Position numbers and translations under genes: made by a program. Below, piece by piece: positions 19,412-28,643 of a stretch of DNA of 64,000 nt. The DNA comes from Ruegeria pomeroyi. GTDB taxonomy: Bacteria; Pseudomonadota; Alphaproteobacteria; Rhodobacterales; Rhodobacteraceae. Within the stretch, counting starts at the first letter, position 1. Every line of letters starts with the position of its first letter. The stretch spans positions 2,914,001 to 2,978,000 of the forward strand of contig NZ_JAGQAG010000001.1 of assembly GCF_021405525.1 (NCBI RefSeq). Reading direction: 5' to 3'. The notes under the pieces were generated by a model. The model was given only the letters and a program-made list of their open reading frames with translations, was not told the origin of the DNA and searched no databases.

Positions 19412-22400
19412 ATGACCGAATTCAAGAAGATCCTGATTGCCAACCGGGGCGAGATCGCCATCCGCGTGATGCGCGCCGCCAACGAGATGGGCAAGAAGAC
19501 GGTTGCCGTCTACGCCGAAGAGGACAAGCTGGGCCTGCACCGGTTCAAGGCTGACGAGGCTTATCGCATCGGCGAGGGCTTGGGGCCTGTGGCGGCCTAT
19601 CTCTCGATCCCCGAGATCATCCGGGTGGCCAAGGAAAGCGGCGCCGATGCGATCCATCCGGGCTATGGCCTGCTCAGCGAGAACCCTGATTTCGTCGATG
19701 CCTGCGTCAAGAACGGCATCACCTTCATCGGGCCGCGCGCCGAGACCATGCGCGCGCTGGGGGACAAGGCAAGCGCCCGCAAGGTGGCCATTGCCGCCGG
19801 TGTTCCGGTGATCCCCGCGACCGAGGTTCTGGGCGACGACATGGATGCGATCCGCGCCGAGGCCGCCGAGATCGGCTATCCGTTGATGCTCAAAGCCTCG
19901 TGGGGCGGCGGCGGCCGCGGCATGCGCCCGATCCACAGCGAAAAGGAACTGGCCGAAAAGGTCATGGAAGGCCGCCGCGAGGCCGAGGCCGCATTCGGCA
20001 ATGGCGAGGGCTATCTGGAAAAGATGATCATCCGCGCCCGCCATGTCGAGGTGCAGATCCTGGGCGACAAGCATGGCGAGATCTATCACCTGTGGGAGCG
20101 CGACTGCTCGGTTCAGCGCCGCAACCAGAAGGTGGTCGAACGCGCCCCCGCCCCCTATCTGAGCCAGGCCCAGCGCGAGGAACTTTGCGAGCTTGGCCGC
20201 CGCATCTGCGCCCATGTGAACTATGAATGCGCCGGTACCGTCGAATTCCTGATGGATATGGACAGCGGCAATTTCTATTTCATCGAGGTCAACCCGCGTG
20301 TGCAGGTCGAACATACGGTAACCGAAGAGGTGACGGGCATCGACATCGTGCAGGCCCAGATCCTGATCGCCGAGGGCAAACCGCTGGCCGAGGCCACCGG
20401 CAAGGCCAGCCAGGACGAGATCGCGCTGAACGGCCACGCGTTGCAGACCCGGATCACCACCGAGGATCCGCTCAACAACTTCATTCCCGATTACGGCCGC
20501 ATCACCGCCTATCGCTCGGCCACCGGCATGGGCATCCGGCTGGATGGCGGCACGGCTTACGCGGGCGGCGTGATCACGCGCTATTACGACTCGCTCTTGA
20601 CCAAGGTCACCGCCTGGGCGCCAACCCCGGAAAAGGCCATCGCCCGGATGGACCGCGCCCTGCGCGAATTCCGCATCCGCGGGGTCAGCACCAATATCGC
20701 CTTTGTCGAGAACCTGCTGAAACACCCGACCTTCCTGTCGAATGAATACACCACCAAGTTCATCGACACGACGCCGGACCTGTTCCAGTTCAAGAAGCGC
20801 CGCGACCGGGGCACCAAGGTGCTGACCTATATCGCCGATATCACGGTGAACGGGCATCCCGAGACCCGCGACCGCCCGATGCCGGCCGCCGAGGCCCGCA
20901 TGCCGAAGCCACCCGCCAAGCGGGGCGAACCCCGCATGGGCACCCGCAACCTGCTGGAGCAGAAGGGCCCGCAAGCGGTGGCCGACTGGATGAAGGCGCA
21001 GCGCCAGCTGCTGATCACCGACACCACCATGCGCGATGGCCACCAGTCGCTGCTGGCAACCCGGATGCGCTCGATCGACATGATCCGGGTGGCACCCACC
21101 TATGCCGCCAACCTGCCGCAACTGTTCAGCGTCGAATGCTGGGGCGGTGCGACCTTTGACGTGGCTTACCGCTTCCTTCAGGAATGCCCGTGGCAGCGCC
21201 TGCGCGACCTGCGCGAGGCGATGCCCAACCTGATGACCCAGATGCTGCTGCGCGGCGCCAACGGGGTGGGCTATACCAACTATCCCGACAACGTGGTGCG
21301 CGAATTCGTGCGCCAGGCGGCGACCGGCATCGACGTGTTCCGCGTCTTCGACAGCCTGAACTGGGTCGAAAACATGCGCGTCGCCATGGATGCGGTGGTC
21401 GAGCAGAACAAGATCTGCGAAGGCACGATCTGTTACACCGGCGATATCCTGAACCCCGAACGCGCCAAGTATGACCTCAAATACTATGTGGCGATGGGCA
21501 AGCAGCTGCGTGACGCGGGCGCCCATGTGCTGGGGCTCAAGGACATGGCGGGCCTGTTGAAACCCGCCGCGGCCAAGGTGCTGATCCGCGCCCTCAAGGA
21601 AGAGGTGGGCCTGCCCATCCACTTCCACACACACGACACCGCCGGCATCGCTTGCGCCACCATCCTTGCCGCGTCTGAGGCCGGGGTGGACGCGGTCGAT
21701 TGCGCGATGGACAGCTTCTCGGGCAATACCAGCCAGGCGACGCTGGGTACCGTGGTCGAGGCGCTGCGCCATACCGACCGCGACACCGGGCTGGACGTCA
21801 AGGCGATCCGCGAGATCAGCGACTATTTCGAGGCGGTGCGCGGGCAATATGCGGCCTTCGAAAGTGGGCTTCAGGCCCCGGCCTCCGAGGTCTATTTGCA
21901 CGAGATGCCCGGCGGCCAGTTCACCAACCTCAAGGCGCAGGCGCGCTCGATGGGGCTGGAAGAGCGCTGGCATGAGGTGGCGCAGATGTATGCCGACGTG
22001 AACCAGATGTTCGGCGATATCGTCAAGGTGACCCCCAGTTCCAAGGTGGTGGGCGACATGGCGCTGATGATGGTCAGCCAGGGCCTGACCCGCGCCCAAG
22101 TCGAGGACCCGAAGAGCGACGTGGCCTTCCCCGACTCGGTCGTGGACATGATGCGCGGAAATCTGGGCCAGCCGCCGGGCGGCTTCCCCACCGCAATCCT
22201 GTCCAAGGTGTTGAAGGGCGAGGCGCCCAATACCGAGCGCCCGGGCGCGCATCTGCCGCCCGTCGATCTGGAAGCGGTCCGCGCCCAGGTTTCCAAGGAG
22301 CTTGAGGGCAAGGAGGTCGATGACGAGGACCTGAACGGATATCTCATGTATCCCAAGGTGTTCATGGACTACATGGGCCGGCATCGCCAATACGGCCCCG

Positions 22401-22849
22401 TCCGCACCCTGCCCACCCGCACCTTCTTTTACGGGATGGAACCGGGCGAAGAGATCGCCGCCGAGATCGACCCCGGCAAGACGCTGGAAATCCGCTGCCA
22501 GGCCATCGGCGAAACCGATGAGAATGGCGAGGTCAAGGTGTTCTTTGAACTCAACGGCCAGCCCCGCGTGATCCGGGTGCCGAACCGGCTGGTGAAATCC
22601 ACCACCATGCAGCGGCCCAAGGCCGAGCCGGGCAATGCCAACCACCTGGGTGCGCCGATGCCCGGCGTGGTGGCCACCGTCGCGGTGCAGGCCGGGCAAC
22701 AGGTCAAGGCGGGCGATCTGCTGCTGACCATCGAGGCGATGAAGATGGAGACCGGCATCCACGCCGAGCGGGACGCTACCGTCAAGGCCGTGCATGTCCA
22801 GCCCGGCGGCCAGATCGACGCCAAGGACCTTCTGGTCGAACTGGAATAG
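19412..22849 (+). CDS. pyc: Pyruvate carboxylase
   Basis: Biotin enzyme making oxaloacetate from pyruvate and bicarbonate, an anaplerotic entry to the TCA cycle. The single 1145-residue chain contains all domains in order: biotin carboxylase (KILIANRGEIAIRV at the start, ATP-grasp EVNPRVQVEHTVTEE), carboxyltransferase (TTMRDGHQSLLATRMR, later HFHTHDTAGI) and C-terminal biotin carrier with the biotinylation site EAMKMET about 35 residues from the end. Length is normal for the one-chain type. It has its own terminator 25 bases downstream. Confidence 0.97.
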   Translation: MTEFKKILIANRGEIAIRVMRAANEMGKKTVAVYAEEDKLGLHRFKADEAYRIGEGLGPVAAYLSIPEIIRVAKESGADAIHPGYGLLSENPDFVDACVKNGITFIGPRAETMRALGDKASARKVAIAAGVPVIPATEVLGDDMDAIRAEAAEIGYPLMLKASWGGGGRGMRPIHSEKELAEKVMEGRREAEAAFGNGEGYLEKMIIRARHVEVQILGDKHGEIYHLWERDCSVQRRNQKVVERAPAPYLSQAQREELCELGRRICAHVNYECAGTVEFLMDMDSGNFYFIEVNPRVQVEHTVTEEVTGIDIVQAQILIAEGKPLAEATGKASQDEIALNGHALQTRITTEDPLNNFIPDYGRITAYRSATGMGIRLDGGTAYAGGVITRYYDSLLTKVTAWAPTPEKAIARMDRALREFRIRGVSTNIAFVENLLKHPTFLSNEYTTKFIDTTPDLFQFKKRRDRGTKVLTYIADITVNGHPETRDRPMPAAEARMPKPPAKRGEPRMGTRNLLEQKGPQAVADWMKAQRQLLITDTTMRDGHQSLLATRMRSIDMIRVAPTYAANLPQLFSVECWGGATFDVAYRFLQECPWQRLRDLREAMPNLMTQMLLRGANGVGYTNYPDNVVREFVRQAATGIDVFRVFDSLNWVENMRVAMDAVVEQNKICEGTICYTGDILNPERAKYDLKYYVAMGKQLRDAGAHVLGLKDMAGLLKPAAAKVLIRALKEEVGLPIHFHTHDTAGIACATILAASEAGVDAVDCAMDSFSGNTSQATLGTVVEALRHTDRDTGLDVKAIREISDYFEAVRGQYAAFESGLQAPASEVYLHEMPGGQFTNLKAQARSMGLEERWHEVAQMYADVNQMFGDIVKVTPSSKVVGDMALMMVSQGLTRAQVEDPKSDVAFPDSVVDMMRGNLGQPPGGFPTAILSKVLKGEAPNTERPGAHLPPVDLEAVRAQVSKELEGKEVDDEDLNGYLMYPKVFMDYMGRHRQYGPVRTLPTRTFFYGMEPGEEIAAEIDPGKTLEIRCQAIGETDENGEVKVFFELNGQPRVIRVPNRLVKSTTMQRPKAEPGNANHLGAPMPGVVATVAVQAGQQVKAGDLLLTIEAMKMETGIHAERDATVKAVHVQPGGQIDAKDLLVELE

Positions 22850-22874
22850 GCCCGAGGCCCATCCCGACACACAG

Positions 22875-22903
22875 GCCGCGCCCCCAACCGGGCGCGGCTT
22901 TTT
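22875..22903 (+). terminator. Rho-independent terminator after pyc
   Basis: Perfect 9-bp GC stem GCCGCGCCC / GGGCGCGGC with a six-base loop and a five-T tract, 25 bases beyond the pyc stop codon. Confidence 0.88.
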
Positions 22904-22976
22904 CATACCTGCCCCTGCCCGTGCCACGGCCCGGAAAATGGGGCAAAGAATTTTCCGCCCCGCCCGCATTTTCCTC

Positions 22977-23003
22977 TTGCAGGCATCGGCAGTAGTTTAT
23001 ATC
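22977..23003 (+). promoter_or_regulatory. Possible promoter of the tRNA-Gly pair
   Basis: TTGCAG (22977-22982) and TATATC (22998-23003) lie about 20-45 bases upstream of the first tRNA-Gly. The spacer of 15 bases is short for sigma70, so this is only a candidate; it fits the position expected for a stable-RNA promoter. Confidence 0.35.
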
Positions 23004-23023
23004 TCCCTCCTCACTCAAACGGG

Positions 23024-23098
23024 GCGGGCGTAGCTCAGGGGTAGAGCATTACCTTGCCAAGGTAAGGGTCGTGAGTTCGAATCTCATCGCCCGCTCCA
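23024..23098 (+). tRNA. tRNA-Gly (anticodon GCC), copy 1
   Basis: A 75-base cloverleaf: acceptor GCGGGCG pairs with CGCCCGC, the anticodon loop contains TTGCCAA (GCC), the T-arm is GTGAGTTCGAATCTCAT and the CCA end is encoded. Confidence 0.97.
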
Positions 23099-23131
23099 GA
23101 TTGAGACCTCAGGCCGGATGGCCAAACGGAT

Positions 23132-23206
23132 GCGGGCGTAGCTCAGGGGTAGAGCATTACCTTGCCAAGGTAAGGGTCGTGAGTTCGAATCTCATCGCCC
23201 GCTCCA
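23132..23206 (+). tRNA. tRNA-Gly (anticodon GCC), copy 2
   Basis: Identical in all 75 bases to the copy 108 bases upstream, including the encoded CCA. The 33-base spacer has no promoter-like sequence, so the two are probably cut from one transcript. Confidence 0.97.
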
Positions 23207-23217
23207 GATACTCGAAC

Positions 23218-23240
23218 AGGCCGCCCAATGGGCGGCCTTT
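23218..23240 (+). terminator. Terminator after the tRNA-Gly pair
   Basis: Stem AGGCCGCCC / GGGCGGCCT with a three-base loop, followed by a short T run, 11 bases after the second tRNA. Confidence 0.7.
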
Positions 23241-23367
23241 CGCGTTTCGGGAGGGTTATCCACCGCACCCTCATTTTGATCAAAAATTTTGACGCCGCCC
23301 GCGATCTGCGGCAATGCTTGGCGCAACTGACTCGCCGCCCCGTGCGGCTAACCGGAGGTATCTGGCC

Positions 23368-24720
23368 ATGGCCCCTGTGATCTATCCCACCACCAACCTT
23401 GCCGCGACCGAACAGCTCGTGCTGGACCATGGCAAGGGCATCTATGTCTACGACGCGGACGGCAACGAGTATATCGAGGGGCTGGCCAGTCTCTGGTGCA
23501 CCTCGCTGGGCTATGACAATGCCGAAGTGATCGGCGCGATCACCGATCAGCTGAACAAGCTCCCCTTCTCGCACACCTTTGGCGGCAAGACCCATGAGCC
23601 GATCATGAAGCTTGCCGAGAAACTCAAGGCGATGGTGCCGGTCGAGGATGCCTATTTCTTCTTCGGCAACTCGGGCTCGGATGCCAACGACACCCATTAC
23701 AAGATGCTGCGCTATTACTTCAACGCCATCGGCAAGCCGGAAAAGCGCAAGATCATCACCCGCGAGCGCGGCTATCACGGGGTGACCGTGGCCGCCGGTT
23801 CGCTGACCTCGCTGCCCGCGAACCTGGCGCATTTCGATGCGCCGGTCGAGGCGCTGCATATCCTGCGCTCGGATGCGCCGCATTACTATACCGGGCGTCA
23901 GGGCAACGAGACCGAGGCGCAGTTCGTCGACCGTATCCTCGACAATCTGGAGAAACAGATCCTGGCCGAGGGCGCCGATACCATCGCCGCGATGATCGTC
24001 GAGCCCATCACCGGCGCCTCGGGCGTGATCGTCCCGCCCGAGGGCTATTACGAAAAGCTACAGGCGCTGCTGCGCAAGCATGACATCCTGGTCTGGGCGG
24101 ATGAGGTGATCTGTGGCTTTGGCCGCACCGGCGCCGATTTCGGCTGTACCACCATGGGGATCAAGCCCGACCTGATGACCTTTGCCAAGCAGCTCAGCTC
24201 GGCCTATTTCCCGATCTCGGCCTCGGTCATCCCCGGCTGGATGTATGAAAAGATGATCGCGCCGTCGGCGGCGGTCGGCGTTTTCGGCCATGGCTATACC
24301 TATTCCGGGCATCCGGTGGCCTGCGCCGCGGCGCTGAAAACGCTTGAGATCTACGAGCGCGACAAGATCTTTGACCGTGCGGCCGAGGTGGGCGCTCATA
24401 TGCAGGAACAGCTGCGCGCCATCTTCACCGATCACCCGCTGGTGGGCGAGGTGCGCGGCAAGGGGCTGATCGCGGCGATCGAACTGGTATCGAACAAGAC
24501 CACCGGTGCCACCATCGAAAAGGGCGCGGGCGGCGCCACCGTGCAGCGGCTGGCACAGGAGAACGGGCTGCTGATCCGCGCGGTCGCGGGGAACTCTGCC
24601 GCGCTCTGCCCGCCGCTGATCATCACCAGGGACGAGGTGGACGAGATGCTGCGCCGCCTCAAGAAAGCCGTCGACGCCGCCTATGCCGAGTTGAAGGACA
24701 AGGGGCTGCTCGCCGCCTGA
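23368..24720 (+). CDS. Class III PLP-dependent aminotransferase (omega-transaminase group)
   Basis: A 450-residue fold-type I aminotransferase. The PLP-binding lysine lies in TFAKQLSSAYFP, the cofactor Asp in WADEVICGFGRTG, and the N-terminal FFGNSGSDAND segment binds phosphate. The family includes beta-alanine, taurine and amine:pyruvate transaminases; the exact amine donor cannot be read by eye. The start ATG at 23368 has a GGAGG site eight to twelve bases upstream and gives MAPVIYPTTNL; an in-frame upstream extension lacks a ribosome site. Confidence 0.9.
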   Translation: MAPVIYPTTNLAATEQLVLDHGKGIYVYDADGNEYIEGLASLWCTSLGYDNAEVIGAITDQLNKLPFSHTFGGKTHEPIMKLAEKLKAMVPVEDAYFFFGNSGSDANDTHYKMLRYYFNAIGKPEKRKIITRERGYHGVTVAAGSLTSLPANLAHFDAPVEALHILRSDAPHYYTGRQGNETEAQFVDRILDNLEKQILAEGADTIAAMIVEPITGASGVIVPPEGYYEKLQALLRKHDILVWADEVICGFGRTGADFGCTTMGIKPDLMTFAKQLSSAYFPISASVIPGWMYEKMIAPSAAVGVFGHGYTYSGHPVACAAALKTLEIYERDKIFDRAAEVGAHMQEQLRAIFTDHPLVGEVRGKGLIAAIELVSNKTTGATIEKGAGGATVQRLAQENGLLIRAVAGNSAALCPPLIITRDEVDEMLRRLKKAVDAAYAELKDKGLLAA

Positions 24721-24738
24721 CCCTTCGACCTTTGGCGC

Positions 24739-25548
24739 ATGGACAGATCGCCCGTGCCTCGGCCAAGCTGGGGCATGGAGCGCGACTCTGACATCCCGGC
24801 ATCCGGTCGCACCGGACGCGCCGCCCGCGTGGCGGCGCTTCTTGTTGCGGGTCTCGTTCCCGCGCCCGCAATCGGCGAGGCCGATTGCACCAGCGATGCG
24901 ATGATCGTGTTCGACGCCTCCGGCTCGATGGCCGAGATGGGGTATAATGGCCTCGACCGGCCCCGTATCCTGGACGCGCGCGAGGCGATGCATGACACCC
25001 TGCCCCGGATTGCCACCCTGCGCCGGCTGGGTCTGGTCACATATGGTGCCGCCATGGACGGCGCAGCGGACGGTGATCTGTGCAAGAGGGTCTCGATGCC
25101 CTTCGCCCCCAGCGCCGATGCGGCGGGGCCGATCCTGAATCTCATCGACGGGATTGAGCCCGATGGCAACACCGCATTGACCGATGCCGTCGACCTGGCC
25201 GCCCGCGTGTTTGACCAGCCGCCCCGCCCTGGCGTCATCGTTCTGGTCACCGATGGCGAAGAGACCTGCGGCGGTACGCCATGTGCGCTGGCGACCGATC
25301 TGGCCCGTACCGCGCCGGGCCTGACCGTGCATGTGATCGGGTTCCGCGTGCGTTCGCAATTCTTCGGCTGGGAAGGGGGCGACGGCAACCCCACCGTCCC
25401 CGAGACGATCAGCCCGGCCGAATGCCTGGCCCAGGCCACGGGCGGGGAATATGTCTCGACCGAGACCGTCGAAGAGTTGATCCGCGCCCTGAACCAGACG
25501 CTGGGCTGCCCGCTCTACGGCGCGCTGGCGCCGCTCAGAACGCCTTGA
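24739..25548 (+). CDS. Secreted von Willebrand factor A domain protein
   Basis: A 269-residue protein with an N-terminal hydrophobic export signal (about residues 30-46, ending near PAIGEA) and one vWA domain. The metal-ion-dependent adhesion site DASGSM is at about residues 59-64, with the later NTAL and VTDGEE elements. Several cysteines (DCTSD, DLCKR, ETCGGTPC, GCPLY) suggest disulphides in the periplasm. The function is unknown. The start is uncertain; an ATG at 24775 is also possible. Its last 14 bases overlap the convergent AsnC-like gene. Confidence 0.75.
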   Translation: MDRSPVPRPSWGMERDSDIPASGRTGRAARVAALLVAGLVPAPAIGEADCTSDAMIVFDASGSMAEMGYNGLDRPRILDAREAMHDTLPRIATLRRLGLVTYGAAMDGAADGDLCKRVSMPFAPSADAAGPILNLIDGIEPDGNTALTDAVDLAARVFDQPPRPGVIVLVTDGEETCGGTPCALATDLARTAPGLTVHVIGFRVRSQFFGWEGGDGNPTVPETISPAECLAQATGGEYVSTETVEELIRALNQTLGCPLYGALAPLRTP

Positions 25549-25774
25549 ACGTCATCGTGGTCAGCGAGCGTTCGATATTGGGGATCACCAGCAGGTGGTC
25601 GTTGATGTATTTGCCCACATCCGCGCCCGCCGGGACGTAGAGCTTCATCAACAGGTCGTATTCGCCGCTGGTGGAATAGAGCTCGGAATGAATCTCGCGC
25701 AGCGCGATATCCTCGGCCACCTTGTAGGTGCTGCCGGGCTTGCAGCGGATCTGGATGAATACGCAGGTGGTCAT
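25535..25774 (-). CDS. Stand-alone Lrp/AsnC ligand-binding (RAM) domain protein
   Basis: A 79-residue protein matching only the C-terminal effector-binding domain of Lrp/AsnC regulators ([27 protein letters not shown] then [13 protein letters not shown]). No helix-turn-helix is present. Such single-domain proteins can form beta-barrel oligomers and may bind amino acids or partner regulators. The ATG at 25772-25774 gives the compact domain; an upstream in-frame extension has no resemblance. It diverges from hisB. Confidence 0.85.
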   Translation of the reverse strand: MTTCVFIQIRCKPGSTYKVAEDIALREIHSELYSTSGEYDLLMKLYVPAGADVGKYINDHLLVIPNIERSLTTMTFKAF

Positions 25775-25934
25775 GCCGCCTCTCTCATGCTTGTTCGGCC
25801 AAAGGCTGACACGCGCCGCCACCGGGTGCAATCCCCTGTTTTCGCGCAACAGATCGCAGCGCCCGTGTCGCGGCACTCTGGCATTTGCACGCGCCTCGTG
25901 CCAAAAGCCAGCCGAGATCAGAAGGAACCCGCCC

Positions 25935-26522
25935 ATGCGCCGTGCCAGCATCAGCCGCCAGACCGCCGAGACCGAGATCTCGGTCGAACTCAACCTCGAC
26001 GGGACCGGAGCCTATGACAACCAGACCGGCGTCGGCTTCTTCGACCATATGCTGGACCAGCTGGCGCGCCATTCGCTGATCGACATGACGATCCGCGCCA
26101 AGGGCGACTATCACATCGACGACCACCACACGGTCGAGGATACCGGCATCGCGCTGGGTCAGGCGCTGAGCGCCGCGCTGGGCGACAAGCGGGGCATCCG
26201 CCGCTATGGCGAATGCCACCTGCCGATGGACGATGCGCAGGTGCGCTGCGCGCTCGACCTGTCGGGTAGGCCTTTCCTGGTGTGGAACGTGGACCTGCCG
26301 ACAGGCAAGATCGGCACGTTTGATACCGAGCTGGTGCGCGAGTTCTTTCAGGCCTTCAGCACCCATGGCGGCATCACCCTGCATGTCGACCAACTGCACG
26401 GGCTGAACAGCCACCACATTGCCGAGGCCGCGTTCAAGGCAGTGGCGCGTGCCCTGCGTCAGGCGGTCGAGGCGGACCCGCGCAAGGGCGACGCCATCCC
26501 CTCGACCAAGGGCACGCTCTGA
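25935..26522 (+). CDS. hisB: Imidazoleglycerol-phosphate dehydratase HisB
   Basis: Sixth step of histidine synthesis: IGP to imidazole-acetol phosphate. The 195-residue monofunctional enzyme has both metal-binding histidine motifs: FFDHM then [16 protein letters not shown], and [15 protein letters not shown] near the C-terminus. No phosphatase domain is fused, as usual outside enterobacteria. The start at 25935 gives the normal family N-terminus ([14 protein letters not shown]). The stop TGA shares one base with the hisH ATG. Confidence 0.97.
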   Translation: MRRASISRQTAETEISVELNLDGTGAYDNQTGVGFFDHMLDQLARHSLIDMTIRAKGDYHIDDHHTVEDTGIALGQALSAALGDKRGIRRYGECHLPMDDAQVRCALDLSGRPFLVWNVDLPTGKIGTFDTELVREFFQAFSTHGGITLHVDQLHGLNSHHIAEAAFKAVARALRQAVEADPRKGDAIPSTKGTL

Positions 26523-27160
26523 TGCTCACCGCCATCATCGACTATGAATCGGGCAACCTGCACTCGGCCGAAAAGGCGTTTCAGCGCATGGCGCGCGAGA
26601 CCGGCGCGGGCGAGGTCGTGGTGACCTCGGACGCCGATGTGGTGGCCCGCGCCGACCGGCTGGTGCTGCCGGGCGACGGCGCCTTTCCCGCCTGCGCGGC
26701 GGAACTGCGCGGCCACAAGGGGCTCTATGACGCGATGGTCGAGGCTGTCGAGCAGAAGGGCTGTCCCTTTCTGGGCATCTGCGTCGGCATGCAACTGATG
26801 GCCACCACCGGCCACGAATACGAAGAGACACCCGGGCTGGGCTGGGTCGCGGGCGACGTGGTGCGCATCACGCCTGCGGATGCGGCGTTGAAAGTGCCGC
26901 ATATGGGCTGGAACGATCTGGTGATCGAAACGGAACACCCGGTCTTTGACGGGATCAACAGTGGCGATCACGTCTATTTCGTGCATTCCTATCACTTCCG
27001 GGTCACCAACCCCACCGAACGGTTGGCGCATGTGGACTATGGTGGGCCTGTCACTGCTGTGGTCGGACGCGACACCATGGTTGGCCTGCAATTCCACCCC
27101 GAGAAAAGCCAAGCCATCGGCCTGCGCATGATCGGCAATTTCCTGACCTGGCGCCCCTGA
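26522..27160 (+). CDS. hisH: Imidazole glycerol phosphate synthase glutaminase subunit HisH
   Basis: Class I glutamine amidotransferase that supplies ammonia to HisF for the cyclase step joining histidine and purine synthesis. The nucleophile Cys lies in GICVGMQLM and the His-Glu pair in FHPEKSQ near the end. It has 212 residues, normal length. It overlaps hisB by one base, whereas its partner hisF is 3.3 kb away. Confidence 0.96.
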   Translation: MLTAIIDYESGNLHSAEKAFQRMARETGAGEVVVTSDADVVARADRLVLPGDGAFPACAAELRGHKGLYDAMVEAVEQKGCPFLGICVGMQLMATTGHEYEETPGLGWVAGDVVRITPADAALKVPHMGWNDLVIETEHPVFDGINSGDHVYFVHSYHFRVTNPTERLAHVDYGGPVTAVVGRDTMVGLQFHPEKSQAIGLRMIGNFLTWRP

Positions 27161-27168
27161 AAGGGGGG

Positions 27169-27239
27169 CCGTTTTCCGGCACGGAAAACGGGTCGGAAAA
27201 CAGATGTTTTCCGGGCCGGAGTACTTGCAGAACTCCGGC
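27169..27239. repeat. Three consecutive inverted repeats between convergent genes
   Basis: Three adjacent hairpins: CCGTTTTCCG-GCA-CGGAAAACGG (27169-27191), CGGAAAAC-AGAT-GTTTTCCG (27194-27213) and GCCGGAGT-9 bases-ACTCCGGC (27215-27239). The first two share the GTTTTCCG/CGGAAAAC core. They lie between the ends of hisH and the AraC-family gene, the usual place for a bidirectional terminator, but the shared core also resembles a REP-type repeat element. Confidence 0.7.
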
Positions 27240-27248
27240 ATCCCGGCC

Positions 27249-27965
27249 TCACGCACTGCGCAGCGCGATCGGCGCCGCCCCATATGCGCGGCGAAAGGCG
27301 CGGGCAAAGGCCTCGGGCGAGCCATAGGCATAGCGCCGTGCCACCCGGTCGACCCGATCGCCGCGACCGAGGTCCTGCGCCGCGAGGGTCAGCCGCCAGC
27401 GCCTGAGATAGCCCATCGGGGTCTCGCCCACCTGAGCGGCAAACAGCTCGGCAAAACGCGACAGCGACAACCCCGCCTCAGCCGCCAGATCGCCATTGGT
27501 CCAGACCCGGCCCGGATGGTCATGCATCGCCACGATGGCCCGGCTGAGGCGCGGATCGGCGAGACCGGCCAACAGGCCCGGGCGGGTCGCCCCCTGTGCG
27601 ATCTGGTCCCGCAACAGGCGCACCATCAATACCTCGCCCAGCCGGTTGATCACCGATTGCGCGCCACAGCGCCGTGCCGCGACCTCGACCCGGATCAGAT
27701 CGACCACTGCGCGCGCCTCAGGGTCCACGCTCAGGTCGAACCGGGCCACTTCGGGCAGCGCGGCCAGAAACGGGTTGCTCTCTCCCGACCAGCTCACCCA
27801 CGCCGCAAAAATCGGATCGCCCGCCTGCCCCGTGCCCGCAGGATAGAACAGCAATTCACCCGGCGCCCCACCCGCCCCTGCCAGGGCCAGAAGGTTGGCG
27901 GACTCCGGCGCGGCGGCCTCGACCCGCAGCTGGAACCGCTCCATCAATGTCGTCAGCCTGTCCAT
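27249..27965 (-). CDS. AraC-family transcriptional regulator
   Basis: A 238-residue regulator with an N-terminal cupin-like sensor domain of the AraC_binding_2 type and a C-terminal pair of helix-turn-helix motifs (LAAEAGLSLSRFAELFAAQVG then AYGSPEAFARAFRRAYGAAP). The ATG at 27963-27965 was chosen; a longer in-frame start would overlap the divergent redoxin gene. By divergent arrangement it probably controls that redoxin. Confidence 0.88.
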   Translation of the reverse strand: MDRLTTLMERFQLRVEAAAPESANLLALAGAGGAPGELLFYPAGTGQAGDPIFAAWVSWSGESNPFLAALPEVARFDLSVDPEARAVVDLIRVEVAARRCGAQSVINRLGEVLMVRLLRDQIAQGATRPGLLAGLADPRLSRAIVAMHDHPGRVWTNGDLAAEAGLSLSRFAELFAAQVGETPMGYLRRWRLTLAAQDLGRGDRVDRVARRYAYGSPEAFARAFRRAYGAAPIALRSA

Positions 27966-27992
27966 GCCAATATCGGAGCCTCTGTCAGAAAA

Positions 27993-28007
27993 TTCGGATT
28001 TCCCGAA
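27993..28007. promoter_or_regulatory. Candidate operator between AraC regulator and redoxin
   Basis: An inverted repeat TTCGG-ATTTC-CCGAA in the 93-base divergent intergenic region. It is short and may be chance; proposed only because of its position. Confidence 0.3.
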
Positions 28008-28058
28008 CACTAAACCCTGCGACAAGGCGGGGCAATTCACATCCCAAGGAGATCTCCG

Positions 28059-28598
28059 ATGCTGATGCCCCGTCACACCACCCCGCCCCTGTCGCTGCCG
28101 CTGGTGGGCGGTGGCCGGTTCGAACTAAGTGCCGAAAGCTCGACGCGCGGCACGCTGATCTGTTTCTATCGCGGCCTGCATTGCCCGATCTGCGCCACCT
28201 ATCTCAAAGAGCTGGAGAAGCGGGTGGCGGATTTCGCCGAACGCGGCGTGTCCTGCGTCGCGGTCAGCTCGGACAGCGAGGAACGCGCGCAGGCGATGGC
28301 GGAAAAGGTCGGCGGCGAGCGCGGTTTGCGCTTTGCCTATGACCTGCCCCTGGCCGAGGCGCGCGACTGGGGGCTCTATATCTCCACCTCCCGCGGCAAG
28401 ACCTCGATCGGGATCGAGGAACCGGCGCTGTTCTCGGAGCCGGGCCTGTTCCTGGTCACGCCCGAACGCACGCTCTATTACGGCGCGGTGCAGACCATGC
28501 CCTTTGTGCGTCCGCATTTCGCGGAACTGGTGGCGGCGCTGGATTTCGCGATCCCCAACAACTATCCCGCGCGCGGTGAATATACCGGCGCTGTCTGA
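28059..28598 (+). CDS. AhpC/TSA-type redoxin
   Basis: A 179-residue thioredoxin-fold protein of the peroxiredoxin-like family. The motif FYRGLHCPICATYL has a CxxC pair where classical peroxiredoxins have TxxC, so it may reduce disulphides or act as an atypical peroxiredoxin. No signal peptide is visible, so it is cytoplasmic. An AAGGAG site lies 8-13 bases before the ATG. It is divergent from the AraC-type gene. Confidence 0.85.
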   Translation: MLMPRHTTPPLSLPLVGGGRFELSAESSTRGTLICFYRGLHCPICATYLKELEKRVADFAERGVSCVAVSSDSEERAQAMAEKVGGERGLRFAYDLPLAEARDWGLYISTSRGKTSIGIEEPALFSEPGLFLVTPERTLYYGAVQTMPFVRPHFAELVAALDFAIPNNYPARGEYTGAV

Positions 28599-28612
28599 GC
28601 GCGGGGACAGGC

Positions 28613-28634
28613 GGCAGGGGCCAGCGCCCCTGCC
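28613..28634. terminator. Hairpin between convergent redoxin and DUF2147 genes
   Basis: Stem GGCAGGGGC / GCCCCTGCC with a four-base loop in the 45-base gap between two convergent genes. No T tract follows on either strand, so termination efficiency is uncertain. Confidence 0.5.
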
Positions 28635-28643
28635 CCATCTGGC

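Noticed and set aside
19397-22969. A 1190-codon open frame on the minus strand
   Set aside because: It lies exactly antisense to pyruvate carboxylase and arises from strong third-position GC; the protein is low-complexity His/Gly/Ala-rich with no motif.
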